This document shows positions 10,084 through 17,780 of a stretch of DNA of 64,000 nucleotides, in pieces. The stretch comes from Bog-473 sp963807675 (lineage in GTDB: Bacteria > Actinomycetota > Acidimicrobiia > Acidimicrobiales > RAAP-2): the NCBI GenBank assembly GCA_963807675.1, contig CAWECP010000012.1:1240001-1304000 (forward strand). The letters run 5' to 3'. Position 1 is the stretch's first letter; each line of letters begins with the position of its first letter. Position numbers and translations under genes: made by a program. The notes below the pieces were generated by a model. It was not told the origin of the DNA and made no database searches. It was given only the letters and a program-made list of their open reading frames with translations.

Positions 10084-11351
10084 GGTCCACCATAGGATAA
10101 TACGCGCGATGTAGCCTTGTCATGTGGAGGCGACCACCGAGGAGCTGGACTGGTTCTTCGAGACGGTGCTGCCCCACCTGAACGAACGTCAACGTCGCGT
10201 CGTGGCCGGTGCAACGGCGTCGCTTCTGGGCCGGGGTGGGAAGACGAGGGTGGCCGAGGCGTCAGGCATGAGCCGCAATACCGTGATCCGAGCCACGGGC
10301 GAGGTCGAAGAAGGCATCGAACCTTCCGAGCGTCAACGAGCAGAGGGGGGTGGGGACAAGCCGGCCATCGACAAGCAACCCGGTCTGCTCACAGCCCTCG
10401 ACGAGTTGGTGCACCCGCTCACCCGGGGCAACCCCATGTCGATGGTGCTGTGGACGTCCAAGTCCACCTACGAGTTGGCCGAAGAATTGAGCCGTCAGGG
10501 CTACGGCGTCTCGGCCGAGCTGGTGCGCCGGCTGCTTCATCAGATGGGCTACTCGCTGCAGGCTCCGTCCAAGCAGAAGGAAGGCACCCAGCACCCCGAT
10601 CGTGACGCCCAGTTCACCTACCTGAACGACACGGCGTCGGCCTTCGCCCGAAAAGGCCAACCCGTCATAAGTTGCGACACCAAGAAGAAGGAGCTGGTGG
10701 GTGAGTTCTCCAACGGGGGAACGGAATGGCACCCCCACGGCGAACCGACCCGGACCAAGGTCCACGACTTCGTCGACAAGGAGCTCGGCCGGGCCGTCCC
10801 CTACGGCGTGTACGACCTGGCCAACGACGAAGGCTGGGTGTCGGTGGGCGACACGGCGGACACGGCCACCTTCGCCGTCGAGTCCATTCGTCGCTGGTGG
10901 TCCCAGATGGGAAGCGACCGCTTCCCCAAAGCCACCCGTCTGCTCGTGACCGCCGATGCCGGCGGATCCAACGGGCACCGCGTCAAGCTGTGGAAAGTTG
11001 AACTGGCCAAGCTGGCGGCCGAGACCGGGCTCGAGATCACCGTCTGCCACTACCCACCAGGAACATCCAAGTGGAACAAGATCGAACACCGCATGTTCAG
11101 CTTCATCTCCATGAACTGGCGGGGACGACCGCTCGTGACCTACCGGACCATCATCGAGCTCATCAGTGCCACCACCACCAAGTCCGGCTTGCGGATCAAA
11201 GCCGAACGCGATTGGCACCACTACGAGACCGGAACGAAGGTGTCCAAGGCGGAGCTTGCCGCCCTCCCGCTCACACGGCACGCCTTCCATGGCGACTGGA
11301 ACTACACATTGGCTCCTACGCCGAACGCGTAATCAAAATCGCGGCGAGCCC
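10083..11351 (+). mobile_element. ISAzo13-type insertion sequence with 3-bp target duplication
   Basis: A 1,269-bp element holding one transposase gene. The proposed ends read GGGTCCACC on the left and, in reverse complement, GGGCTCGCC on the right, with further similarity inside (ATACGCG / TTACGCG). TTA flanks both ends (10080-10082 and 11352-11354) and is taken as the target duplication. The inverted repeats are imperfect, so the exact ends carry uncertainty of a few bases. Removing the element joins the hydratase stop to the sequence upstream of a LuxR-type fragment. Confidence 0.6.
10124..11332 (+). CDS. ISAzo13-family transposase
   Basis: DDE-type transposase of 402 aa, full length for the family. 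The N-terminal third holds a helix-turn-helix (KTRVAEASGMSRNTVIRA) and a second DNA-binding segment ending LVRRLLHQMGYSL. The catalytic triad is visible as the D of SCDTKKKELVGEF, the D of LLVTADAGGSNG and the E of WNKIEHRMFSFI. The start is GTG, 41 nt inside the left end of the element. There are no frameshifts, so the element may be active. Confidence 0.9.
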   Translation: MEATTEELDWFFETVLPHLNERQRRVVAGATASLLGRGGKTRVAEASGMSRNTVIRATGEVEEGIEPSERQRAEGGGDKPAIDKQPGLLTALDELVHPLTRGNPMSMVLWTSKSTYELAEELSRQGYGVSAELVRRLLHQMGYSLQAPSKQKEGTQHPDRDAQFTYLNDTASAFARKGQPVISCDTKKKELVGEFSNGGTEWHPHGEPTRTKVHDFVDKELGRAVPYGVYDLANDEGWVSVGDTADTATFAVESIRRWWSQMGSDRFPKATRLLVTADAGGSNGHRVKLWKVELAKLAAETGLEITVCHYPPGTSKWNKIEHRMFSFISMNWRGRPLVTYRTIIELISATTTKSGLRIKAERDWHHYETGTKVSKAELAALPLTRHAFHGDWNYTLAPTPNA

Positions 11352-11354
11352 TTA

Positions 11355-11678
11355 GCCGCTGACCCGCTGGTGGCTACTTCACTCCAGCGGTTCGACCGGT
11401 ACGAAGCATTCGGAACTGGGGGCGGCTGCACCACATCGGCGTGGGCTGTCCCTATGCGGGGTGGCGGACCGTTCTCCGAGACGGAACTCCGCGTCCTCCG
11501 CTACCTTCCGACAAACCTGCAGGCTCAGGAAATCGCCGGTGAGAGGTTCGTGTCCGTCAACACGGTCAGGACCCATACGCGTCATCTCTACTCCAAGCTC
11601 TGCGTTCACAGCCGAGGCGAAGCAGTGGGACAGGCACGCATACTCGGCCTGCTGTCGAGGTCGCTGTTAGAGCACTAG
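11355..11678 (+). pseudogene. C-terminal fragment of a LuxR-type (LAL-like) regulator
   Basis: The last about 65 codons encode a complete LuxR helix-turn-helix: FSETELRVLRYLPTNLQAQE, then FVSVNTVRTHTRHLYSKL and AVGQARILGLL. This is the standard tail of large MalT/LAL regulators. The frame is open back to the insertion sequence but carries no recognisable regulatory domain, and no start with a ribosome binding site is evident. ATG 11454 could start a bare HTH protein of about 74 residues. The rest of the gene seems lost before or during the insertion event. Confidence 0.7.
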
Positions 11679-11831
11679 CTTCGAACTTTCGGTTCAGGAA
11701 TCTGTTGGAGCCAGTCCACTGAGGCACAATGACGTGCTTGTCGGAGACGCCAGAGCGAATGCTTGCCGTGGAGGCACTGGTCCCCGTGAGCCTCGGCTCG
11801 AGGAGATCGTCGGACAAGGAGTGGAGCCCTG

Positions 11832-12809
11832 ATGCGAGCGTGGATGGTCGACCGGCCGGGAGAGCCGTCGGAAGTTTTGAGCCTCACCGACGTCCCGATC
11901 CCAGAGCCCGGCCCGGGTCAGATCCGGGTCCGAGTAACCGCCGCGGGTATCGGTTTGCCTGACGTGCTCATGTGCCGTCACACCTACCCGTTAACGCCGA
12001 CCAGCGCCTTCACTCCCGGACAAGAGGTCACCGGCGTCGTCAGTGCCGTGGGTCCGGACGTCGACATGGCCCTAGGGACGACGGTCATGTCGGTCACTAG
12101 CTTCATGGAGGGCAGCGGCTCGTTCGCCGAGGAATGCCTGGCTCCGGCACAATCGTCGTTCAGCGTTCCGACTGGCCTGGCCGACGTCGAGGCCGCCGGC
12201 TTCTGGATACCCCATCTCACAGCGTGGGTCGGTCTCGTCGACCGCGCTCATATCGAATCGGGTCAGTGGCTGGCCGTTCTCGGAGCGGCCGGGGGCAGCG
12301 GGATCGCCGCCGTGCAGCTCGGCCGGGCCTTCGGAGCCAAGGTGATCGCGGTCGTGAGCGACGAGGCACGGGCTGAGTTCTGCCGGGGCCTCGGCGCGGA
12401 CGAGACCATCAACCATCGAGACGGCGACCTGGCCGGCCGCCTACGACAGATGACAGAGGGCCGCGGCGTTGATGCCGTCTACGACCCGGCTGGCGGACCC
12501 GTGGCCGAGGAGGCGGCGACAGCTCTAGCTCGTCACGGTCGGTTGCTGGCCGTCGGATTCGCGAGCGGGGCCTGGCCCAGGATCGAGACCCACAACCTGG
12601 TCGTCACCAATACGTCGCTGGTCGGCGTGTTCGCCGGTGGCTACAGCCGGGACGAGCTCGACGCCATCCATTCCGAGCTCTCCAATCTCGTCTCGTCGGG
12701 CCGGCTGCAGAACGCGGTCACCACCCACGTTCCCTTCGCCGAACTCCCTTCCGCTCTGCAGCGCCTTGCTGACCGGTCGGTCATCGGCAAAATGGTCATG
12801 TTCGTGTGA
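11832..12809 (+). CDS. zinc-free quinone oxidoreductase, MDR superfamily
   Basis: NADPH-dependent quinone or enone reductase of 325 aa. It has the GroES-like N-terminal domain (IPEPGPGQIRVRVTAAGIGL) without the zinc-binding Cys cluster, then a Rossmann domain with LAVLGAAGGSGIAAVQLGRA for NADPH. The segment DAVYDPAGGPVAEEA is typical of the QOR group. AAGGAG lies 9 nt before the ATG. The 3' end overlaps the convergent SnoaL-like gene by 14 bp. Confidence 0.88.
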   Translation: MRAWMVDRPGEPSEVLSLTDVPIPEPGPGQIRVRVTAAGIGLPDVLMCRHTYPLTPTSAFTPGQEVTGVVSAVGPDVDMALGTTVMSVTSFMEGSGSFAEECLAPAQSSFSVPTGLADVEAAGFWIPHLTAWVGLVDRAHIESGQWLAVLGAAGGSGIAAVQLGRAFGAKVIAVVSDEARAEFCRGLGADETINHRDGDLAGRLRQMTEGRGVDAVYDPAGGPVAEEAATALARHGRLLAVGFASGAWPRIETHNLVVTNTSLVGVFAGGYSRDELDAIHSELSNLVSSGRLQNAVTTHVPFAELPSALQRLADRSVIGKMVMFV

Positions 12810-13308
12810 GCTCCGAAGCTCCCGATCTCGATGCCGAGAAGGTCGTCAACGCATGGCTTCCATGCAGAGCGGACTCAGTCGTGGTGACGCCCAGCTTGGT
12901 CAAGAAGCTGCGGTAATCGGTCTGCACCCACTCCTCGGCCAGCCGGCCCTCGTCGTTGTACCGGAAGATACCGATCACTTCCCACTCGAGGTGCTGCCCG
13001 GTGGGCTCGACTGGACCGATGGGCGAGTAGGTAAAGACCCCGGTGAAGTCTCCGGAAAACGTGGTGCGCGCCGCCAAGAAATTACCCTCCACGATGATCT
13101 GCTCACGGACAAGTCGACCGCTGAATGCGGCGCGCGGGGACGCGAAGTAAGCGTTCAGTTGATCGAAACTCAGTTCCCCCCCGGCGTGGAAGACGTAGTC
13201 CTGCGCAAAATAGGCACGAAGAGCGGCGGCGTCCTCACGAGCGATCGCATCATTGCCGATGTGGATCAGGTCGCGGGCCAGCGGACTGTCAGAGATGAAG
13301 CCAGGCAT
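12796..13308 (-). CDS. SnoaL-like polyketide-cyclase-fold protein
   Basis: NTF2-fold protein of 170 aa. N-terminal helix IHIGNDAIAREDAAALRAYF, strand YVFHAGGELSF, central strands around GNFLAARTTFSGDFTGVF, and EWVQTDYRSFLTKLG near the end are typical of SnoaL-like proteins that act on small cyclic molecules. No catalytic assignment can be made. It converges on, and overlaps, the quinone oxidoreductase gene. Confidence 0.78.
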   Translation of the reverse strand: MPGFISDSPLARDLIHIGNDAIAREDAAALRAYFAQDYVFHAGGELSFDQLNAYFASPRAAFSGRLVREQIIVEGNFLAARTTFSGDFTGVFTYSPIGPVEPTGQHLEWEVIGIFRYNDEGRLAEEWVQTDYRSFLTKLGVTTTESALHGSHALTTFSASRSGASELTRT

Positions 13309-13332
13309 AGGTACCGCTTGATTCCCTGCCCG

Positions 13333-13725
13333 TCAGCAACAAGCATCGTTCACCGGATTGCATGGATAGTTCAGTTCGCGCCGTCCGTCGTCGCTCTGAC
13401 TTGATCCGCGCTTCTCTGATGTCGTCAGGCAGCAGTACCGAGGGAACCCCGCCATTGGAACAAGGAAGAGCCGTCCCGCAGTCATGGCCAGGAATCCTTC
13501 TTGGATTGGGCGGCTATGACCGTTACGCTCCGTCCAAAACCACCTGCAGCTGACCTCCCAGTCGATTTCCTCATCGTCCTCTAACAGTGGATTCAGGTAT
13601 TGACGGCGGCCGAGTTTCTCTCGCAGCATTGCCTCTTGTTTCGCTTCCGAACGCCGACTCACGACGACCTTTCTAGCTGGTGTTCCTGCACGGGTGTGAT
13701 CCCATTTCGGGGCTTGGCCACGCAC
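13333..13725 (-). CDS. hypothetical protein, possible PH-like fold
   Basis: I do not recognise this protein. The middle (LLEDDEEIDWEVSCRWFW, GFLAMTAGRLFLVPMAGF) looks like a short beta-rich domain in which an acidic stretch is followed by a 'TAGRLFLV' strand, as seen in small bacterial PH-domain proteins. The last 40 residues are low in pattern and may be out of frame. An internal ATG at 13629 (MLREKLGRRQYLN) may be the true start. Moderate confidence that it is coding, low for function. Confidence 0.4.
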   Translation of the reverse strand: MRGQAPKWDHTRAGTPARKVVVSRRSEAKQEAMLREKLGRRQYLNPLLEDDEEIDWEVSCRWFWTERNGHSRPIQEGFLAMTAGRLFLVPMAGFPRYCCLTTSEKRGSSQSDDGRRELNYPCNPVNDACC

Positions 13726-13915
13726 GTTTGGTACGGATCACTTCCCGGATCGCCAATCCCTCTGCCCCGCAAGTGACGAAGTGTCGCACCGTCCTGTACC
13801 GGTTAGGTGGCGGGTTCGTCCTCCGGATTGGCCGCTACCCGAGCAGCGTCGAGTGCCGCAAGGACAAGAAGTCAGCGTCATTTCCATCGGCATGGCCAAC
13901 AGGAGGCGAGAACTC

Positions 13916-14035
13916 ATGGCCACGTGCGAACACAAGGGCCGTCGCTACCAAGTGGCCCTCCTCGACATCGAACTCCACGGGGACCCGACAACCAAGACCC
14001 TCGTCGCCGCCTACCGGCGCTGGAATAGCAGCTGA
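13916..14035 (+). CDS. small hypothetical protein (39 aa) with strong ribosome binding site
   Basis: AGGAGG lies 9 nt before the ATG, a stronger signal than at most genes here. The peptide reads CEHKGRRYQVALL then TKTLVAAYRRW, a CEH-x-GRR ... W layout that I recall from small uncharacterised proteins near mobile genes, but I cannot name a family. It sits directly before an IS3 remnant and may be cargo or a remnant itself. Confidence 0.4.
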   Translation: MATCEHKGRRYQVALLDIELHGDPTTKTLVAAYRRWNSS

Positions 14036-14091
14036 CCGCCCGTTTAGAACGCCAACTCGTTTACTCAGCCCGGTCGCGATTAGCCGGTTAA

Positions 14092-14313
14092 TGCTACGAC
14101 AACGCCCCCATGGAGTCGTTCTGGGGCTCCATGCAAATCGAGCTCCTCAATCGACAACGTTGGCGCACCAACCTCCAACTGGCCGTCGCCATGGCCGACT
14201 ACATCGAGAACTTCTACAACACAGCCCGGCGTCACAGCGCCCTGAACTACCTGACCCCGATCGAATTCGAGGATCTACACTCAACCCACAACCACCAGGC
14301 CGCATTGTCATAA
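14092..14313 (+). pseudogene. IS3-family transposase (OrfB) C-terminal remnant
   Basis: CYDNAPMESFWGSMQIELL, NLQLAVAMADYIENFYN and RRHSALNYLTPIEFE are the end of the integrase core of IS3-family OrfB, including the last acidic residue of the DDE triad (ESFW). A stop lies directly upstream in the same frame and the first two catalytic Asp regions are missing. The sequence GGGGTCAAGCCCAT at about 14330 resembles an IS3-type right end. The remnant ends a few bases before the 3.1-kb transposon. Confidence 0.75.
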
Positions 14314-14351
14314 GCGCGGTCCACCGGATGGGGTCAAGCCCATGAAGAAGC

Positions 14352-14368
14352 GGGTCAGCGACACAACT
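14352..14368 (+). repeat. left terminal inverted repeat of the 3.1-kb transposon
   Basis: 17-bp end GGGTCAGCGACACAACT, preceded directly by the target duplication GAAGC. It differs from the right end at one position (C against T, base 8). Confidence 0.88.
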
Positions 14369-14401
14369 CGTTGAACAGGATGGGGCTGGACGTTCGGATC
14401 G

Positions 14402-14767
14402 TCACGTCCCAGATTGGCGCCGACTTTTTCCCACCGCCTGCGTAGCCTCCGTGCCACTCGTCGCCAGCTCGCTCACGGTCAGGGACTCGAGTTCGGCGAC
14501 CAGCGCACGGAGCCGGCGATCTGCGGCCACCAAAGGGCGCAGGCGCTCGGCCTCTTCTTGACTGAGGGTCCTCGTTACTTGGCGGCCACCTTCTTGGTGC
14601 ATCCAGGTGGCGTAGGGGCCATGGAGGCGTGGCGGATCGGCCCGGCAGTGGCACCCCCGACGTTGGCACCGAGTCGAGCGCTCGACGATGGAGCCGGGCA
14701 GCACCGGGCCGATGGCCTCGATCTCGGCCACGATGGCCGCCCGACGTTGCGCTGTGGTTGGTCCCAC
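14402..14767 (-). CDS. DUF6788-like transposon passenger/accessory protein
   Basis: Protein of 121 aa with the pattern CQRRGCHCRADPPRLHGPYA, then VTRTLSQEEAERLRPLVAADRRLRALVAELE. The Cys-rich CxxxxCxC stretch and the LHGPY motif match the DUF6788 family, whose members often lie beside transposase genes. The three Cys could bind zinc and the rest is predicted helical or coiled-coil, suggesting a nucleic-acid-binding accessory role, which is inference. The start is GTG with GGAGG upstream. It is divergent from the recombinase-like gene, sharing a 50-bp promoter with a palindrome. Confidence 0.7.
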   Translation of the reverse strand: MGPTTAQRRAAIVAEIEAIGPVLPGSIVERSTRCQRRGCHCRADPPRLHGPYATWMHQEGGRQVTRTLSQEEAERLRPLVAADRRLRALVAELESLTVSELATSGTEATQAVGKSRRQSGT

Positions 14768-14790
14768 GCCTCCAGCATCCCCGATCGGTG

Positions 14791-14816
14791 GACTTGATAA
14801 GAGTACAATTCAAGTC
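14791..14816. promoter_or_regulatory. inverted repeat and -10 box in the transposon's divergent promoter
   Basis: GACTTGA (14791-14797) and TCAAGTC (14810-14816) form a perfect 7-bp inverted repeat with a 12-bp spacer. TACAAT at 14804-14809 inside it resembles a -10 hexamer whose start point would fall at about 14816-14818, the ATG of the recombinase-like gene. No ribosome binding site is present, so a leaderless transcript is likely. A protein bound to the repeat would cover this promoter. Confidence 0.55.
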
Positions 14817-14817
14817 T

Positions 14818-15608
14818 ATGGGCAGCGGCCGTCCGTCCATGCGGGAGCGCTCGGTGCTGAGCCAGCTCGAGCACTTCTGCCACCACGAGGGCCTCGGGAC
14901 GGCGCTGCGCCCAGAGGTGATGGCGGCGTTCGTGGACCAGGCTCTAACGGGGCGCACTCCCTCGACGCGGGGACCTACCGCTCGGTGCTGCGCCACGTGG
15001 CCGGGCCTTCAGCGAAGTGGGCGGGCAGGCCGTTTTCGGCCTCGCCGGCCCCCTCGCCCTATGGACCAGAGGAGCGAAGAGCGCTGGTGGCGATGGCCAT
15101 GGCGCAACCCAAAGCGTGGCGGCGCCACAGCGCGTTGGTGCTGATGGCTCTGGGCCTCGGGGCCGGACTGCGCGCCGGTGAGATAGCCGCCGCCACCATC
15201 TCCGACGTCATCGGGCGCCCCCCTTCGCTGCGCGTCAGCGCGGGGGCGGACGTCCGGCGCACCGTGCGCCTGCAACCTGAGTACGGGGCTCTGCTCGCTG
15301 CGCTGGTCAAAGAGACCGACGGCACTTTTTTGTTCCATCGCCAGAGCGTCGATCGCACCTACTACAACGTGGTCAACGACTTCTGCGCTCAACTGGTGCG
15401 CGATCCGGGCGCACCCAAGCTCTCGGCCAATCGGTGCCGATCCAGCTTCATCTGTGACCATCTGGCCGCGGGCACGTCCCTGTCGGTGCTGCTCGAGATG
15501 AGCGGGATCAAAGAGGTCGAGTCACTCCTGCGTTATGCCCGCCACGTCGACGGTGCCGCGCCTTCGAAGGCTGCACTACGCCACTGTCTGACGAGCGAAC
15601 GCCCGTGA
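14818..15608 (+). CDS. tyrosine-recombinase-like protein lacking both catalytic histidines, frameshifted
   Basis: About 263 aa if joined. An N-terminal SAM-like part (SQLEHFCHHEGLGTALRPEV) is followed by a C-terminal catalytic-type domain: GLGAGLRAGEIAAATI supplies the first Arg box, LSANRCRSSFICDHL the second, and LLRYARHVDG the Tyr region. Compared with the family pattern HxLR...LGH...Y, the first His is Asn (NRCR) and the second is replaced (MSGIKEV), while both Arg and the Tyr remain. The frame shifts near 14967-14978, where PSTR joins GTYRSVLRHV. It ends in GTGA overlapping the transposase start, which implies coupled translation. It may act in target choice or end binding rather than strand exchange; this is inference. 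Confidence 0.7.
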
Positions 15609-17257
15609 GCACAGGGCGAGCACTCCCCGCGGTCACCTCGCACCTGAGCGATGAGGCAATCTCCTTTGCCATCGACGTGGTCGACGCCTCGGAGGTGGCC
15701 GAGCACCTCGAGGCCCACTTGGCGCGCCGCACGGGCCGGCACCGCACTCTGTCGGTGCGCGCCTTGCTCGTTGCCCTCTTACTCCTCGCCATCGACGACC
15801 GACCGCTGCACGTAAAGGCGGCGACGAGACTGCTCTACTGCGCGCTCAGCGTGCAGTGGCGGAACGCGTTGGGCGTGGTGGGCGAGGCCAACACCAAAAA
15901 GAGCCTGCTGGCTCGCTATCGCTGCGTGCGCTACCTGTTCCATCTGGTCACTTCGGTGATGGATCCCTCCAAAGAGGCGAAGAACCGCGTTATCGACCAG
16001 CGGGCCCTCGACGCGTTGGCCAAAGAGCTGAGCGAGTCCGAAGTCGTGGCGCGAAAAGAACGCCTCGAATCGGTGGTCGCTGCCCTCCTTGAAGCCTCGG
16101 TCAAGGTGTGCACGAACGAGGAGCTGGCGCACTTCGACGGTTCGGTCGGCCTCGACGCCACCGTGGTCCCGCTTTACAGTCGCGGCCCGTCGGCCCGGGC
16201 GGGAACCTCAGCGAGTGACCCCGACGGCGGGTGGTATGTCAGAGAAGGCGACCACCGCGATGTCATCGGGCCCCAGGGAAAGAAGCTGCGCAAACTGTTC
16301 TGGGCCAACGAAGCCACCATCGTGTCGATGGGGCGAGCGCCCGGCGCGGTGCCCACCCATCCCAACCTCATCCTCGCCGCCTGCCTCAGCCGCCCCGGTG
16401 AGGACCCCGGCGGCACGGCCATGCGCTTGCTCTCCTCGGTGCGTGCTCGGGGCTACCCGGCGGGCTTCTTGGGAGCGGACCGGGGCTACAGCCAAGCCCT
16501 CCCGGCTCGCTTCCACCTCCCGGTGCGCTCGCTCGGCTACTCGGTGGTCATGGACTACAAGGGGACCGAGCTCGGGCGTCAGGCCAACAGCGCCGGTGCG
16601 GTCATGGTCGATGGGATGTTCTACTGCCCGGCCATGCCCGAAGACCTCGTCTCAGCCAGTGCTGATTTGCGGGAAGGAATCATCGACCGCCCAACCCACT
16701 CGGCGCGCATCGCGGCACGTCAGTCCTGGCGCCTGGTGCGCAAAGAAGGGCCCGACCAAGACGGCTATGAGCGCTTCGCCTGTCCGGCCCGAGGTGAGCA
16801 TCCACACCTGTGCTGTCCGCTCCGGCCCGCTTCGGCCAAAAGAGCCCTCGGCAAGATCCCGGTGCTCGATCCCCCATCCGACCCACCCAAAGTCTGCACC
16901 CAGTCCGCCATCACCATCGCTCCCGATATCGGGGCGCGCCATCGCCAAGACTTGGCGTTCGGGTCGCCCGAGTGGGCTCGGACCTATGCCACCTATCGCA
17001 ACACCATTGAGGGGACCAATGGGTATGTGAAAGACGCCGCACATGAATCCTTGGGTTCCCCTGGGCGCAGACGGGTGCGCGGCATCGCCGCCCAGAGCCT
17101 CTTCATGGGCCTTCTCCTGATGGCGGCCAACTTCCGCAAGATCGCCGCCTACAGGGACCTGGTCGAGAGCGACGAGGGGTCCAAGGTGCTCGAGCGAGCC
17201 CGGAGACGACGGATCAGCATCACCGAGCACCGGCCACCTCCGCCTGCAGGCATCTGA
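15605..17257 (+). CDS. DDE-type transposase of unassigned family
   Basis: Protein of 550 aa, read without interruption from a GTG that overlaps the previous stop. A helical N-terminal domain (residues 1-150) precedes a DDE-like core: D of VGLDATVVPLYS, D of FLGADRGYSQALPARFH, and E of RNTIEGTNGYVKDAAHESLG. The segment AAQSLFMGLLLMAANFRKI is the usual helix after the last catalytic residue. A Cys/His cluster (FACPARGEHPHLCC) inserted before the last acidic residue may bind zinc, as in IS1182-type enzymes. It is the likely engine of the 3.1-kb element, since target duplication is a mark of DDE transposition. Confidence 0.8.
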   Translation: MSTGRALPAVTSHLSDEAISFAIDVVDASEVAEHLEAHLARRTGRHRTLSVRALLVALLLLAIDDRPLHVKAATRLLYCALSVQWRNALGVVGEANTKKSLLARYRCVRYLFHLVTSVMDPSKEAKNRVIDQRALDALAKELSESEVVARKERLESVVAALLEASVKVCTNEELAHFDGSVGLDATVVPLYSRGPSARAGTSASDPDGGWYVREGDHRDVIGPQGKKLRKLFWANEATIVSMGRAPGAVPTHPNLILAACLSRPGEDPGGTAMRLLSSVRARGYPAGFLGADRGYSQALPARFHLPVRSLGYSVVMDYKGTELGRQANSAGAVMVDGMFYCPAMPEDLVSASADLREGIIDRPTHSARIAARQSWRLVRKEGPDQDGYERFACPARGEHPHLCCPLRPASAKRALGKIPVLDPPSDPPKVCTQSAITIAPDIGARHRQDLAFGSPEWARTYATYRNTIEGTNGYVKDAAHESLGSPGRRRVRGIAAQSLFMGLLLMAANFRKIAAYRDLVESDEGSKVLERARRRRISITEHRPPPPAGI

Positions 17258-17420
17258 GCCGTCCCGCTGCCGCCCACCGGGGGCAGTGGCGCGCCCAATC
17301 GTCGCTCCGTCGCCCCTGATCTGCCTCTGAGCGACCGAACGGCGACATCCCGCGCGCGTGACATACCCGTCATCCATACTGGCAACGTCTCGCCGGCAGT
17401 TCTGTCGTTGCGATGGGGTC

Positions 17421-17437
17421 AGTTGTGTCACTGACCC
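17421..17437 (-). repeat. right terminal inverted repeat of the 3.1-kb transposon
   Basis: AGTTGTGTCACTGACCC, the reverse complement of the left end with one mismatch, followed by the duplication GAAGC at 17438-17442. The 163 bases between the transposase stop and this repeat hold no gene I can see. Confidence 0.88.
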
Positions 17438-17442
17438 GAAGC

Positions 17443-17514
17443 AGCCCCAACGGGATTCGAACCCGTGTCGCCACCTTGAGAGGGTGGTGTCCTAGGCCTC
17501 TAGACGATGGGGCC
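17443..17514 (-). tRNA. tRNA-Glu(CTC)
   Basis: On the minus strand the sequence starts GCCCCATCGTCTAGAGG, has the D-arm motif CCTAGGACACC, anticodon loop CCTCTCAAGG with CTC, and T-arm GGGTTCGAATCCC, and ends in the acceptor strand GGGGC. All cloverleaf arms pair; the seventh acceptor pair is a mismatch. No CCA is encoded. Its 3' end touches the target duplication of the 3.1-kb transposon. Confidence 0.92.
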
Positions 17515-17554
17515 GAGCGGAGGTCGCCGTCACCGGGACGGCTTCCGCCGGGTG

Positions 17555-17626
17555 CTCGGGGGGAAGGACTCGAACCCTCAATAACTGGACCAGAACCAGC
17601 CGTGTTGCCGATTACACCACCCCCGA
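17555..17626 (-). tRNA. tRNA-Gln(CTG)
   Basis: On the minus strand, acceptor TCGGGGG pairs with CCCCCGA. The D-arm is TGTAATCGGCAACAC, the anticodon loop GGTTCTGGTCC carries CTG, and the T-arm is GAGGGTTCGAGTCCTTC. It lies 40 bp upstream of tRNA-Glu and both probably share a transcript. In most actinobacteria GluRS charges both tRNAs and GatCAB converts Glu-tRNA-Gln, so their nearness to gltX is fitting. Confidence 0.92.
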
Positions 17627-17780
17627 ATAGGTGGACGCTCAGAATAGCCGAGCGCCCTCCCCCGGCCGCCCGCAGCCCTGACCGGGACCTTCGTTTTGAA
17701 CATTCACGTTGCCTCATGGGAAACTGCTGGAACCCGGGGCGGGCCCGGACGTACTCGACGCGGTATGCGGAGGTAGGCGG

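Larger units (their letters stand above)
14352..17437 (+). mobile_element. 3,086-bp three-gene transposon with 17-bp TIRs and 5-bp target duplication
   Basis: The ends are GGGTCAGCGACACAACT (14352-14368) and, in reverse complement, GGGTCAGTGACACAACT (17421-17437): 16 of 17 bases match. GAAGC flanks both sides (14347-14351 and 17438-17442), a 5-bp target duplication. Inside are a DUF6788 gene on the minus strand, and a tyrosine-recombinase-like gene and a DDE transposase on the plus strand, the last two overlapping by 4 nt. A 7-bp inverted repeat lies in the divergent promoter. The right duplication ends one base before the 3' end of a tRNA-Glu gene. I cannot place it in a named IS family from sequence alone. 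Confidence 0.88.
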
